Below are positions 51,069-59,757 of a stretch of DNA of 64,000 nt, piece after piece (position 1 is the first letter of the stretch; each line of letters starts with the position of its first letter). Origin of the DNA: Methylobacterium sp. Leaf125 (lineage in GTDB: Bacteria > Pseudomonadota > Alphaproteobacteria > Rhizobiales > Beijerinckiaceae); the NCBI RefSeq assembly GCF_001423085.1, contig NZ_LMNU01000034.1:124001-188000 (forward strand), read 5' to 3'. A program made the translations under genes and the position numbers. The notes beneath the pieces were generated by a model that was not told the DNA's origin, did not search any database, and saw only the letters and a program-made list of their open reading frames with translations.

Positions 51069-51608
51069 GTGCCGCGCCTGTTCACCGGCATCGAGATTCC
51101 CCCCGATATCGCGCAGGCGCTGGCCCTGAAGCGCGGAGCCCTGCGCGGGAGCCGCTGGATCGAGCCTTCGGACTATCACATCACCCTGCGCTTCCTCGGG
51201 GATGTCGAGATCGAAGTCGCTGAGGCGCTGCATGAGCGGCTGATCGAGGCGCGCGCGCGAACCCCCTTTCCCGTAACCCTCGACGGCTTGGCGAGCTTCG
51301 GTGGCGACAAGCCGCGCGCGATCCTGGCCACGGTGATGCCGGCTCCGGAACTGGTCGACCTACAAGCGGAGCAGGAGCGCTTGGCCCGGCAAGCGGGTGC
51401 GGAGCCAGAACGTCGTAAATTCACGCCACACGTCACGCTCGCACGCCTGCGACGCGAGGCCAGATCGGAGGACGTGGCCGCCTATCTCGGCGAGCGCGGT
51501 CTGTTCGAACCGCTCACCTTCATGGCCGAGCGTGTGGCGCTGTTCTCGGCACGGGAATCGAAGGGTGGCGGTCCCTACGTCATCGAGGCAGCCTACCCGC
51601 TCGGGTAG
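51069..51608 (+). CDS. thpR: RNA 2',3'-cyclic phosphodiesterase (2H family)
   Basis: A 179-residue 2H phosphoesterase, formerly called 2'-5' RNA ligase. Both HxT motifs are present: HITLRFLG (near residue 37) and HVTLARLR (near residue 120). PRLFTGIEIPPDIAQAL is the usual N-terminus. The start is GTG 51069, 4 bp after the esterase stop. It hydrolyses 2',3'-cyclic phosphates of RNA in characterised relatives. It converges on coaA with 20 bp between stops. Confidence 0.9.
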   Translation: MPRLFTGIEIPPDIAQALALKRGALRGSRWIEPSDYHITLRFLGDVEIEVAEALHERLIEARARTPFPVTLDGLASFGGDKPRAILATVMPAPELVDLQAEQERLARQAGAEPERRKFTPHVTLARLRREARSEDVAAYLGERGLFEPLTFMAERVALFSARESKGGGPYVIEAAYPLG

Positions 51609-51628
51609 AAGGCAGACCCGCGGAGCGG

Positions 51629-52651
51629 TCAGAGGCGGCGCAATGCCACTGACTCGATGCGGTGGCTAGCGCCCTTGGCGAGGATCAGGCTGGCCCGCTG
51701 CCGGGTCGGCAGAATGTTGTCGCGCAGGTTCGGCAGGTTGATGGTCGTCCAGAGCGTATCGGCGATCTCGATCGCCTCGGATTCCGTCACCTCGGCATAC
51801 TTGCGGAAGTAGGAAAGCGGATCGCGGAAGGCGGTCTGGCGCAGGCGCAGGAAACGATTGACGTACCAGCGGTGCAGGTCGTCCTCGTGACCGTCGAGGT
51901 AGATCGAGAAGTCGAAGAAATCCGAGACGAACGGAATCGCGGTGCCGTCGCGCGGCAGGCGTGCCGGCTGCAGGACGTTCAAGCCTTCGACGATGAGGAT
52001 ATCGGGCGATTCGATGATCCGCTCCTCGCCCTGCACCACATCATAGACGAGGTGGGAGTAGAGCGGTGCCGCGACACGCTTCTTGCCGGCCTTGATATCG
52101 GTGAGGAAACGCAACAGCGCGGCGGTGTCGTAGCTCTCGGGAAAGCCCTTGCGCTCCATCGCGCCCATCCGCTTGAGCTCGGCATTGGGCAGCAGAAAGC
52201 CATCGGTGGTGATCAGGTCGACCTTCGGGGTGTTGGGCCAGCGCGCCAGCAGGGCGGCGAGCACGCGGGCGGAGGTCGATTTGCCAACGGCCACCGATCC
52301 GGCAAGGCCGATGATATAGGGCACCTTGGTCTCGTGCTCGGCGAGAAGGAAGCGTTGCGTTGCCTTGAACAGCCCTTGGGTCGCTGCGACGTAGAGGGAG
52401 AGCAGCCGCGAGAGCGGCAGGTAGATCGCCTCCACCTCTTCGACAGAGATCGGATCGTTGAGGGATTGCAGGCGTGCCACCTCCTCCGCCGCCAGGGTCA
52501 GGGGCGTATCGGCCCGCAGCTGAGCCCATTCCTCGCGGGTGAACAAGCGGTAGGGCGAGAGTCGCTCGGAGCCCTGGCCGGTGACCGGATCCTGGCCCGT
52601 CGGGCGCACGGACCCCACGGGCGGCATCGTGAAGGGCGATTCGGCGTTCAC
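51629..52651 (-). CDS. coaA: type I pantothenate kinase
   Basis: CoaA phosphorylates pantothenate, the feedback-controlled first step of coenzyme A synthesis. The 340-residue protein shows PYRLFTREEWAQLR, the Walker A loop GSVAVGKST (about residues 118-126), the TTDGFLLPNAELKRMGAMERKG block (cited in part) and SDFFDFSIYLDG. The length is about 20 above E. coli CoaA through an N-terminal extension. The start overlaps the hisE stop (ATGA), a hisE-coaA linkage typical for the group. Confidence 0.95.
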   Translation of the reverse strand: MNAESPFTMPPVGSVRPTGQDPVTGQGSERLSPYRLFTREEWAQLRADTPLTLAAEEVARLQSLNDPISVEEVEAIYLPLSRLLSLYVAATQGLFKATQRFLLAEHETKVPYIIGLAGSVAVGKSTSARVLAALLARWPNTPKVDLITTDGFLLPNAELKRMGAMERKGFPESYDTAALLRFLTDIKAGKKRVAAPLYSHLVYDVVQGEERIIESPDILIVEGLNVLQPARLPRDGTAIPFVSDFFDFSIYLDGHEDDLHRWYVNRFLRLRQTAFRDPLSYFRKYAEVTESEAIEIADTLWTTINLPNLRDNILPTRQRASLILAKGASHRIESVALRRL

Positions 52652-52971
52652 GCGGGGCTCCGAGAGGCCTTCTCGGCGATCCCGCTCTGCACCGTGCGCC
52701 GCTCGAGCTCCGCCATCACCTCGTGCAGGGTCACACCGCCGCCCCGTAGCACGACCATGAGATGGTACAGCACGTCTGCCGCTTCACCGATGAGGCCTGC
52801 CCGGTCGCCTTGCACGGCGGCGATCGCCGCCTCGACGGCTTCTTCACCGAGCTTCTTGGCGGGTCTAGCCGGGCCGCCGGCCAGGAGCTTTGCGGTGTAG
52901 GAGGTCTCGGGAGACGCTGCCGCACGATCCGCGACAAGGGCTTCGAGATCGCTGAGGGTGAACTGAGTCAT
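52648..52971 (-). CDS. hisE: phosphoribosyl-ATP pyrophosphatase
   Basis: HisE removes pyrophosphate from phosphoribosyl-ATP, step two of histidine synthesis. The 107-residue all-helical protein has SYTAKLLAGGPARPAKKLGE with the conserved EEAVEAAIA metal site and LIGEAADVLYHLMVVL. It is a stand-alone gene (no HisI fusion). ATG at 52971. It ends the his run and overlaps coaA. Confidence 0.95.
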   Translation of the reverse strand: MTQFTLSDLEALVADRAAASPETSYTAKLLAGGPARPAKKLGEEAVEAAIAAVQGDRAGLIGEAADVLYHLMVVLRGGGVTLHEVMAELERRTVQSGIAEKASRSPA

Positions 52972-53063
52972 ACAATCCTGGTCCCGGCGAACCGGGCTTA
53001 TCATGCCGTGCAACCAAGCGTGCGGCACGATGGATCATGACGCAAGGGCTGCGAAGGTCGGCC

Positions 53064-53840
53064 TCAGAGATCGAGGCGCATGGAGAGACCGGCCGCGGCC
53101 ATGTGGGCCTTGGCCTCGGATACCGTGTGCTGCCCGAAATGGAAGATCGAGGCTGCCAGAACCGCGCTGGCACCGCCTTCGCGGACTCCCGCTACGAGGT
53201 CGTCCAGGCCGCCGACACCGCCCGAAGCGATGACCGGCACCGAGACGGCATCTGAGATGGCTCGCGTCAGGCCGATATCGTAGCCGGAGCGCATCCCGTC
53301 CCGATCCATCGACGTCACGAGCAATTCGCCGGCGCCGCGGGCCGTGACGGTGCGGGCGAAGGCGATGGCGTCGATGCCGGTGGGCTTGCGCCCGCCATGG
53401 GTGAAGATCTGCCATTCAAGCGCCTCGCCGGGACCGGAGGTCCGCTTGGCGTCGATGGCGACGACGATGCACTGACTGCCGAACTTCTCCGCGCCGCGAG
53501 CAACGAAATCGGGATCGTTGACGGCCGCGGTGTTGATGGAGACCTTGTCGGCGCCGGCCAACAGGAGGGTGCGGATGTCCGCCACCGTGCGGATGCCACC
53601 GCCGACGGTGAGCGGCATGAAGCAGGCTTCCGCCGTGCGGCTGACCACATCGAGGAGCGTGCCGCGATCTTCGTGGCTCGCGGTAATGTCGAGGAAGCAG
53701 AGCTCGTCGGCACCAGCCGCATCGTAGGCTTTGGCCGCCTCCACGGGATCGCCGGCATCGCGCAGCTCCAGGAACTGGACGCCCTTCACGACGCGACCGT
53801 CCTTGACGTCGAGACAGGGGATGATGCGGGTCTTGAGCAC
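53064..53840 (-). CDS. hisF: imidazole glycerol phosphate synthase, cyclase subunit
   Basis: HisF closes the imidazole ring using ammonia channelled from HisH. The 258-residue TIM barrel starts at GTG 53840 (LKTRIIPCLDVKDGRVVKG) with catalytic Asp11; the second aspartate lies in VAIDAKR. VGGGIRTVADI, GADKVSINTAAV and VIASGGVGGLDDL are the phosphate-binding strand ends. It follows hisA after 17 bp. Confidence 0.96.
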   Translation of the reverse strand: MLKTRIIPCLDVKDGRVVKGVQFLELRDAGDPVEAAKAYDAAGADELCFLDITASHEDRGTLLDVVSRTAEACFMPLTVGGGIRTVADIRTLLLAGADKVSINTAAVNDPDFVARGAEKFGSQCIVVAIDAKRTSGPGEALEWQIFTHGGRKPTGIDAIAFARTVTARGAGELLVTSMDRDGMRSGYDIGLTRAISDAVSVPVIASGGVGGLDDLVAGVREGGASAVLAASIFHFGQHTVSEAKAHMAAAGLSMRLDL

Positions 53841-53857
53841 GCGCGGCCTCGGATTTG

Positions 53858-54616
53858 TCAGGCCGCCGGCGCGGCGTCGGGTGTACCGGTGGCGCGCCGG
53901 ATGGCCGCCAGGGCCTCGCGCGGGTCGATCCGCCCGTCGTAGAGGGCCCGGCCCGTGATGGCGCCGGCCAGGAGCGCGCAATCCGGCTCCAGGATGCGGT
54001 GAACGTCCTCGATCGAGGCGAGACCGCCGGAGGCGATCACGGGAATCGTCACGGCGCGCGCGAGACCCAGGGTCATCTCGATGTTGAGACCCTTCAGGAT
54101 GCCGTCCCGGGCGATGTCGGTGTAGATGATGGCCGCGACTCCGGCATCCTCGAACCGGCGGCCGAGTTCCTCGGCCGTCATGCTGGATGTGGTGGCCCAG
54201 CCCTCGACCGCGACCCGCCCGTCCTTGGCGTCGATGCCGACGGCGATCTTGCCGGGGTAGAGGCGGGCCGCCTCCCGCACGAAGGCCGGGTCGCGAACGG
54301 CGGCGGTCCCGATGATCACGCGGCTGACGCCCTTGGCGAGCCAGGCTTCCAGGGTTCGCATCTCACGGATGCCGCCGCCGAGCTGCACCGGGAGCTTGGT
54401 CCGCGCCAAGATCGCATCGACGGCGTCGGCATTCATCGGCGCGCCCGCGAAGGCGCCATCGAGATCGACCACGTGCAACCAGGAAAACCCCTGCTCGTCG
54501 AAGACCGCGGCCTGGGCGGCAGGATCGTCGCTGAACACGATGGCCTGGGCCATGTCGCCCTGAACGAGGCGGACACAGCGTCCTTCCTTGAGATCGATGG
54601 CCGGAAACAGGATCAC
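53858..54616 (-). CDS. hisA: ProFAR isomerase
   Basis: HisA isomerises ProFAR to PRFAR, the substrate of HisF/HisH. The 252-residue barrel starts at GTG 54616 with ILFPAIDLKEGRCVRL, including catalytic Asp8. VQLGGGIREM and VIIGTAAVRDP follow, and IARDGILKGLN and VIASGGLASIED form the phosphate sites. The C-terminus ends in a short Ala/Pro tail. It lies 48 bp after hisH. Confidence 0.95.
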   Translation of the reverse strand: MILFPAIDLKEGRCVRLVQGDMAQAIVFSDDPAAQAAVFDEQGFSWLHVVDLDGAFAGAPMNADAVDAILARTKLPVQLGGGIREMRTLEAWLAKGVSRVIIGTAAVRDPAFVREAARLYPGKIAVGIDAKDGRVAVEGWATTSSMTAEELGRRFEDAGVAAIIYTDIARDGILKGLNIEMTLGLARAVTIPVIASGGLASIEDVHRILEPDCALLAGAITGRALYDGRIDPREALAAIRRATGTPDAAPAA

Positions 54617-54664
54617 GCGCGGGTTCGCTTTCGGGTGGGACGGTTCGAAGGTGGGGACTGCGCC

Positions 54665-55327
54665 TCAGGGACGCCAGCGCAGGAAGTTCGCGAGCAGTGC
54701 GAGCCCGAGCCGCTGGCTCTTCTCCGGATGGAACTGGGTGCCGGCAACGTTGTCGCGCGCCACCATCGCGGTGACCGCTCCGCCGTAGTCGCTGTGAGCG
54801 ACGCGATCCTCCATTCGCTCCGGCGACAGTGCGTAACTGTGCACGAAGTAGGCGTGCAGGCCGCCATCGCCCGTCGGAATGTCACCCAGCAAAGCGTGCG
54901 GCCGGTCGATCGCGAGCGTATTCCAACCCATGTGGGGCACCTTGAGGCCGGGATCGGTCGGTTGGATCGGACCGACATCGCCCGGAATCCAGCCAAGGCC
55001 GGCCGTGGTCTCGTGCTCGAGGCCACGCGTCGCCAGGAGCTGCATGCCGACGCAAATTCCCAGGAAAGGACGACCGCGCACGTGCGCCGCGTGGGTCATC
55101 GCCTCGACCATGCAAGGTACGGCGTCGAGGCCGCGCCGACAATCGGCGTAGGCGCCGACCCCGGGCAGAACCACCCGGTCGGCCTGGGCCACCGTGTCGG
55201 CCTCGCTCGTCAGCACGATGCGGGTCTCGTCGAGCCCTGCCTCCCGCGCCGCCCGCTCGAACGCCTTGGCGGCGGAATGCAGATTGCCCGAGCCGTAATC
55301 GATGATCGCGACGGTCTCAGCGCTCAC
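54665..55327 (-). CDS. hisH: imidazole glycerol phosphate synthase, glutaminase subunit
   Basis: HisH supplies ammonia to HisF. The 220-residue class I glutamine amidotransferase has IIDYGSGNLHS, LPGVGAYADC, the nucleophile Cys92 in LGICVGMQLL, and the His/Glu pair in TQFHPEKSQ. It starts at GTG 55327, overlapping the stop of the DUF2628 gene. Its length is normal. Confidence 0.96.
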   Translation of the reverse strand: MSAETVAIIDYGSGNLHSAAKAFERAAREAGLDETRIVLTSEADTVAQADRVVLPGVGAYADCRRGLDAVPCMVEAMTHAAHVRGRPFLGICVGMQLLATRGLEHETTAGLGWIPGDVGPIQPTDPGLKVPHMGWNTLAIDRPHALLGDIPTGDGGLHAYFVHSYALSPERMEDRVAHSDYGGAVTAMVARDNVAGTQFHPEKSQRLGLALLANFLRWRP

Positions 55328-55809
55328 CGCCGACCCTCGCTGAACGGGAACATGCCGATGGCAAGGTCACTCGGTGGCACCGACAGACCGGCATGGAGTG
55401 CCGGTCCGCTGCGCCCCATGGGGGCGCCATCCAGCCAGCGCGCTGCCGCCTTCATTTCGGCTTCCTCGGCGTTTCCAGCCGTCACGGCGTCCCGCACCGG
55501 ACTCCCCGCCCGGGCATAGGTCCATCGGCGGAGGGACGAAGCCTCCAGGCCGATCAGGAGCGACACGAGAAGGGTGATGACGAAACCGGCAATCGGCGTC
55601 AGCCCGAGGAACCGCCCCCCGAACGCCACCACGGCCAGCAGGGCCAGGACCCCAAGGCCGGCGAGCCAAAGTCGGTGGAAGAAGAACCAGAGCGGTCCGA
55701 ATGCGAAGGCCGCCCAGGAGAAGGCGTCCGGCACGAGGTGTGCCCGCTCGAGACCGTGAGCCTCGCCGACATGGGCCCCGCGCGCGGGGTGCAAGGTATA
55801 GGTGCGCAT
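55324..55809 (-). CDS. DUF2628 membrane protein within the his operon
   Basis: A 161-residue protein with about three hydrophobic segments (FSWAAFAFGPLWFFFHRLWL, then GLGVLALLAVVAF and IAGFVITLLVSLLIGLEASS). The pattern fits DUF2628. It lies between hisB and hisH and overlaps hisH by four bases, a conserved linkage in this group of alphaproteobacteria. The function is unknown; a histidine-specific role is not shown by the sequence. An in-frame ATG at 55821 with GGGAGG directly before it is a possible alternative start. Confidence 0.8.
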   Translation of the reverse strand: MRTYTLHPARGAHVGEAHGLERAHLVPDAFSWAAFAFGPLWFFFHRLWLAGLGVLALLAVVAFGGRFLGLTPIAGFVITLLVSLLIGLEASSLRRWTYARAGSPVRDAVTAGNAEEAEMKAAARWLDGAPMGRSGPALHAGLSVPPSDLAIGMFPFSEGRR

Positions 55810-55846
55810 CACGTCTCGCATCCTCCCAGTCGATCCGACGGGCGGA

Positions 55847-56449
55847 TCAGAGCGATCCCTTGGTCGAGGGAACGCGGCCTCCCTCGCGGGGATCGATCGA
55901 CACCGCCCGCCGCAAGGCGCGGGCCAGGCCCTTGAAGCAGCTCTCCGCAATATGGTGAGCATTCTCACCGTAGAGCGTCTCGACATGCAGCGTGATGCCG
56001 GCGTTCATGGCGAAAGCCTGGAACCACTCGCGAACCAGTTCCGTATCGAACTGTCCGATCTTTTCGACCCGAAACTGGGTCCGGAACACGAGGAACGGCC
56101 GACCCGAGATGTCGATGGCAACTCGCGTCAGGGTTTCGTCCATCGGCAGGTGGATGTCGGCATAGCGGCCGATGCCGCGCTTGTCCGCCAAAGCCTGGGC
56201 GAAGGCTTGTCCCAGCGCGATGCCCGTATCTTCCACCGTATGATGGTGATCGACATGAAGATCACCCGTCACCGCCACGTCGAGGTCGAACAGCGCGTGA
56301 CGCGCGAACAGCTCGAGCATGTGGTCGAAAAAGCCGACACCCGTCGAGACCTGGGCCCGACCCGTCCCGTCGAGGTCGAGGGCGACCTGCACGTCGGTCT
56401 CCACCGTCTTGCGGCTGATGCGGGCGGCGCGGTTGGCCTCTTGGGTCAC
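55847..56449 (-). CDS. hisB: imidazoleglycerol-phosphate dehydratase
   Basis: HisB dehydrates IGP to imidazole acetol phosphate. The 200-residue single-function enzyme (no phosphatase domain) has GVGFFDHMLELFARH, HVDHHHTVEDTGIALG with the manganese-binding histidines, and GENAHHIAESCFKGLARAL as the second metal site. It heads the leftward his run in this window, 37 bp before the DUF2628 gene. Its length is normal for the type found outside enterobacteria. Confidence 0.96.
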   Translation of the reverse strand: MTQEANRAARISRKTVETDVQVALDLDGTGRAQVSTGVGFFDHMLELFARHALFDLDVAVTGDLHVDHHHTVEDTGIALGQAFAQALADKRGIGRYADIHLPMDETLTRVAIDISGRPFLVFRTQFRVEKIGQFDTELVREWFQAFAMNAGITLHVETLYGENAHHIAESCFKGLARALRRAVSIDPREGGRVPSTKGSL

Positions 56450-56546
56450 GGTTCGGTTCCGGTTCGGGGACGAGCCCGCCTTCTAGAGGGAAGACCGGGT
56501 CGCGGAAAGGGCGGATGGCGCCGAATTCACCGGCGCTCCCGGCGAC

Positions 56547-57434
56547 TCAGCGGTTCAGGACCCGGCCCGCCACTGCGTCGAGCTTGGCGAGAAGAGCCGG
56601 GTCGCGCTGTGCCGGAGCGGTCATGATGGCGCCGTCAAGCGCGCGTTCCGTACCGACGGGGCACGGCTCGCGCTCGGCCGGGAAATCGCGGGCGAGGCGA
56701 GCAACGAGGCGCGCGGCCTTATCGGCATTGGCACGCGCCACCGCCACCACGGCCGCCACGTCGACGGCATCGTGGGTCGGGTGCCAACAGTCGAAGTCGG
56801 TCACCATCGCAATCGTCGCATAGGTGATCTCGGCTTCGCGGGCGAGCTTGGCCTCGGGCATGTTGGTCATCCCGATCACGTCGTAGCCCAACGCCTTGTA
56901 GGTGGTGGACTCAGCATAGCTGGAGAATTGCGGTCCCTCCATGCAGACGTAGGTTCCGTCGCGATGAATCGCGATATCCTCCGCCTGCGCCGCCGCCGCG
57001 ATGCGCGCTTGCAGCGCCGGACCGACAGGATGCGCCAGGGAGACGTGCGCCACGCAGCCATTGCCGAAGAACGAACCGGCGCGGCCGTGGGTACGGTCGA
57101 CGAACTGATCGACGAGCACGAAGAGCCCGGGATGCAGCTCGGCCTTGAACGAACCGCAGGCCGAGAGCGAGACGAGGTCGGTGACACCGGCTCGCTTCAG
57201 CACGTCGATATTCGCGCGGTAATTGATGCCCGACGGCGAGAAGCGGTGCCCGCGGCCGTGGCGGGCCAGGAACACGACTTTGGTGTCGCCGATTCGGCCG
57301 ATGCGGAGGGCGTCGGAGGGCTCACCCCAGGGGGACGCGATCCGCTCCTCGCGGACATCCTCCAGCCCGGGAAGGTCGTAGACCCCGGACCCGCCCATCA
57401 CGCCGAGCACCGCTGCCGTCATCGTTGTCTCCAT
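56547..57434 (-). CDS. mtnP: S-methyl-5'-thioadenosine phosphorylase
   Basis: MtnP splits methylthioadenosine into adenine and methylthioribose 1-phosphate in methionine salvage. The 295-residue protein shows LGVMGGSGVYDL (phosphate site), FLARHGRGHRFSPSGINYRA, SLSACGSFK, YVCMEGPQFSS and IGMTNMPEAKLARE, the MTAP pattern, rather than that of purine nucleoside phosphorylase. Two starts (57434 and 57422) are equally plausible. It lies 89 bp after the bc1 operon in the same direction. Confidence 0.93.
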   Translation of the reverse strand: METTMTAAVLGVMGGSGVYDLPGLEDVREERIASPWGEPSDALRIGRIGDTKVVFLARHGRGHRFSPSGINYRANIDVLKRAGVTDLVSLSACGSFKAELHPGLFVLVDQFVDRTHGRAGSFFGNGCVAHVSLAHPVGPALQARIAAAAQAEDIAIHRDGTYVCMEGPQFSSYAESTTYKALGYDVIGMTNMPEAKLAREAEITYATIAMVTDFDCWHPTHDAVDVAAVVAVARANADKAARLVARLARDFPAEREPCPVGTERALDGAIMTAPAQRDPALLAKLDAVAGRVLNR

Positions 57435-57524
57435 AACATTCGCGCCGGTCGCCCCTCATTGGGACGCCGGCGCGGATCGTGTCAACGAAGGGCGGGCGGT
57501 CCGACGGGGACCGCCCGAACCGAC

Positions 57525-58415
57525 TCAGTAGGTCTTGTGAAGCTCGGGCTGGAGGCCATGCACCTCGCCGCCGACCTTCGCCCAGATCTTCTTCTTCACG
57601 TAGTAGAGCAGCCCGGACAGCACGAGCAGGAACAGGATGACCCGCAGGCCGAGGGCCTTGCGTGCCATCATGTGCGGCTCGGCCGCCCACGCCATGAACG
57701 CCGCCACGTCCCGGGAATACTGGTCCACTGTCTCGGGTACGACCGGCTCGCCCTTGTCGTTCTTGGCGTAAGTGACCTGACCATCGCTGATGGGTTTCGG
57801 CATCGCGATCAGGTGCCCGGCATAGTACTTATTGTAGTAGGTCCCGGCCGGGATCTCCTTGCCGTCCGGTGCATCCTCGTAGCCGTTCAGGAGGGCGTGG
57901 ATGTAATCGACGCCCTGCTCGGAGAAGCCGATGAACGGCATCGCGTCGAACACGAACCACGGGAAGCCGCGCTCGTAGGTTCGGGCCTTCGCGAGCACAG
58001 AGAAGTCGGGCGGGGCCTTGCCGCCGTTGGCAGCAGCGGCCGCCTTCTCATTCGGGAAGGGCGACGGGAAGGCATCGGCGGCACGGGCGGGACGGTCGAC
58101 GTCCTCGCCGGCATCGTTCTGCTCCTTCACCTTGTACTGGGCGGCGAGCTCCTTGACCTGGCCGGTGGTGAAGCCGGGGCCACCCTCCTCCGAGAGATTG
58201 CGGAAGCGCACCAAGCTCATGCTGTGGCAGCTCGAGCAGACCTCCTTGTAGACTTGGAAGCCGCGCTGGAGCTGGGCCTGGTCGAAGCGGCCGAAGGTGC
58301 CGGCGAAGCTCCACTTTTCTTGGGGCGGATGGGGCGTGCCTTCATCCGCCGACGCGGCGGTGACGCTCATGACAGCCGCGAGCAGGGACGCGGCGAGGAC
58401 GCGGGTCGTTTTCAT
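57525..58415 (-). CDS. petC: cytochrome c1 of the bc1 complex
   Basis: The membrane-anchored c-type cytochrome that passes electrons from the Rieske protein to soluble cytochrome c. The 296-residue precursor has a signal peptide ending near ASA (residue 23), the haem site CSSCH at 60-64, the axial methionine region GHLIAMPKP and a C-terminal membrane anchor (about residues 255-275). It is a separate gene, not a fused fbcH-type polyprotein. It starts 22 bp after cytochrome b. Confidence 0.96.
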   Translation of the reverse strand: MKTTRVLAASLLAAVMSVTAASADEGTPHPPQEKWSFAGTFGRFDQAQLQRGFQVYKEVCSSCHSMSLVRFRNLSEEGGPGFTTGQVKELAAQYKVKEQNDAGEDVDRPARAADAFPSPFPNEKAAAAANGGKAPPDFSVLAKARTYERGFPWFVFDAMPFIGFSEQGVDYIHALLNGYEDAPDGKEIPAGTYYNKYYAGHLIAMPKPISDGQVTYAKNDKGEPVVPETVDQYSRDVAAFMAWAAEPHMMARKALGLRVILFLLVLSGLLYYVKKKIWAKVGGEVHGLQPELHKTY

Positions 58416-58437
58416 GGTTCTCAAAAGTCCCCTGCCC

Positions 58438-59724
58438 TCAACCCTTGGACGATGGTGCGGCCGCAGCGCCAACCGGCATCCCTGACCCGCCCACCTGCTT
58501 GCCCGGACCCGTCACCGTCTCGAGGATCGAGCCCGGAAGAGCCTTCGGCGTCTCGAACAGCCCGACGAGCGGCATCACGAGAAGGAAGTGCAGGAAGTAG
58601 TAGGCCGTGCAGATCCGAGCGGCGATGACGTAGCCACCCTCCGGCGGCTTAGCACCGAGCCAGCCGAGTACGATGCACACCACCACGAAGAGCCAGAAGA
58701 ACTGGCGGTAGATCGGACGGTAGTTGCACGAACGAACCCGGGACGTATCGAGCCAGGGCGCCAGCGCCAGGATCAGCACCGCGCTGAACATCAGGATGAC
58801 GCCGCCGAGCTTGTCGGGCACCGCACGCAGGATCGCGTAGAACGGCAGGAAGTACCATTCCGGAACGATGTGGGCGGGCGTCACTGCCGGGTTGGCCGGC
58901 ACGTAGTTGTCAGCATGACCCAGATAATTCGGCTGGTAGAAGATCCAGTAGGCGAAGAAGGCGAAGAACACGACCGAGGCGAAGACGTCCTTGATCGTTG
59001 CGTAGGGCGTGAAGGCGACCGCGTCCTTCCCCGACTTGATCGGGATACCGGCCGGGTTGTTCTGGCCCGTCACATGCAGCGCCCAGACGTGCAGGACCAC
59101 GACGCCCGTGATCATGAACGGCAGGAGGTAGTGCAGCGAGAAGAAGCGGTTCAGGGTCGGATTACCGACCGAGTAGCCGCCCCAGAGCAGGCTCTGGATC
59201 GTGTCACCGACCACGGGGATCGCGGCCAGGATGTTGGTGATGACGGTAGCACCCCAGAAGCTCATCTGGCCCCACGGCAGGGTGTAACCGAGAAAAGCAG
59301 TCGCCATCATCAGGAGGTAGATGATCACGCCGAGAATGTAGAGCACCTCGCGCGGAGCCTTGTACGATCCATAGTACAGTGCCCGGAAGATGTGGACGTA
59401 GACCGCTACGAAGAACATCGATGCGCCGTTGGCGTGCATGTAGCGCAGCAGCCAGCCGTAGTTCACGTCGCGCATGATGTGCTCGACGGAGTTGAACGCG
59501 TTAGCGGCGGACGGGTCATAGTGCATCGCCAGCCAGATGCCGGTGACGATCTGCGACACCAGCATGGCGATGAGAATCGCGCCAAAGGTCCAGAAGTAGT
59601 TGAGGTTCCGGGGCACCGGGAAAGAAACGAAGGACGAATGCACCAGCCCGATCAGGGGCAGGCGCGATTCGAACCACTTCGCCAAGGCGCTCTTGGGAAC
59701 GTAGGTATTGCCGTGTCCGCTCAT
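58438..59724 (-). CDS. petB: cytochrome b of the bc1 complex
   Basis: The 428-residue eight-helix subunit that carries both b haems and the Qo and Qi quinone sites. Visible marks are the haem histidines in LLRYMHANGASMFF and YLLPFMITGVVVLHVWALH, the PEWYFLPFYAILR motif of the Qo site and WGGYSVGNPTLNRFF. A C-terminal Gly/Ala-rich tail of about 15 residues follows the last helix. It follows the Rieske gene after 33 bp. Confidence 0.97.
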   Translation of the reverse strand: MSGHGNTYVPKSALAKWFESRLPLIGLVHSSFVSFPVPRNLNYFWTFGAILIAMLVSQIVTGIWLAMHYDPSAANAFNSVEHIMRDVNYGWLLRYMHANGASMFFVAVYVHIFRALYYGSYKAPREVLYILGVIIYLLMMATAFLGYTLPWGQMSFWGATVITNILAAIPVVGDTIQSLLWGGYSVGNPTLNRFFSLHYLLPFMITGVVVLHVWALHVTGQNNPAGIPIKSGKDAVAFTPYATIKDVFASVVFFAFFAYWIFYQPNYLGHADNYVPANPAVTPAHIVPEWYFLPFYAILRAVPDKLGGVILMFSAVLILALAPWLDTSRVRSCNYRPIYRQFFWLFVVVCIVLGWLGAKPPEGGYVIAARICTAYYFLHFLLVMPLVGLFETPKALPGSILETVTGPGKQVGGSGMPVGAAAAPSSKG

Positions 59725-59757
59725 GAGGCGACCCGCTCCAAATCCTGTTTCAAGGTG

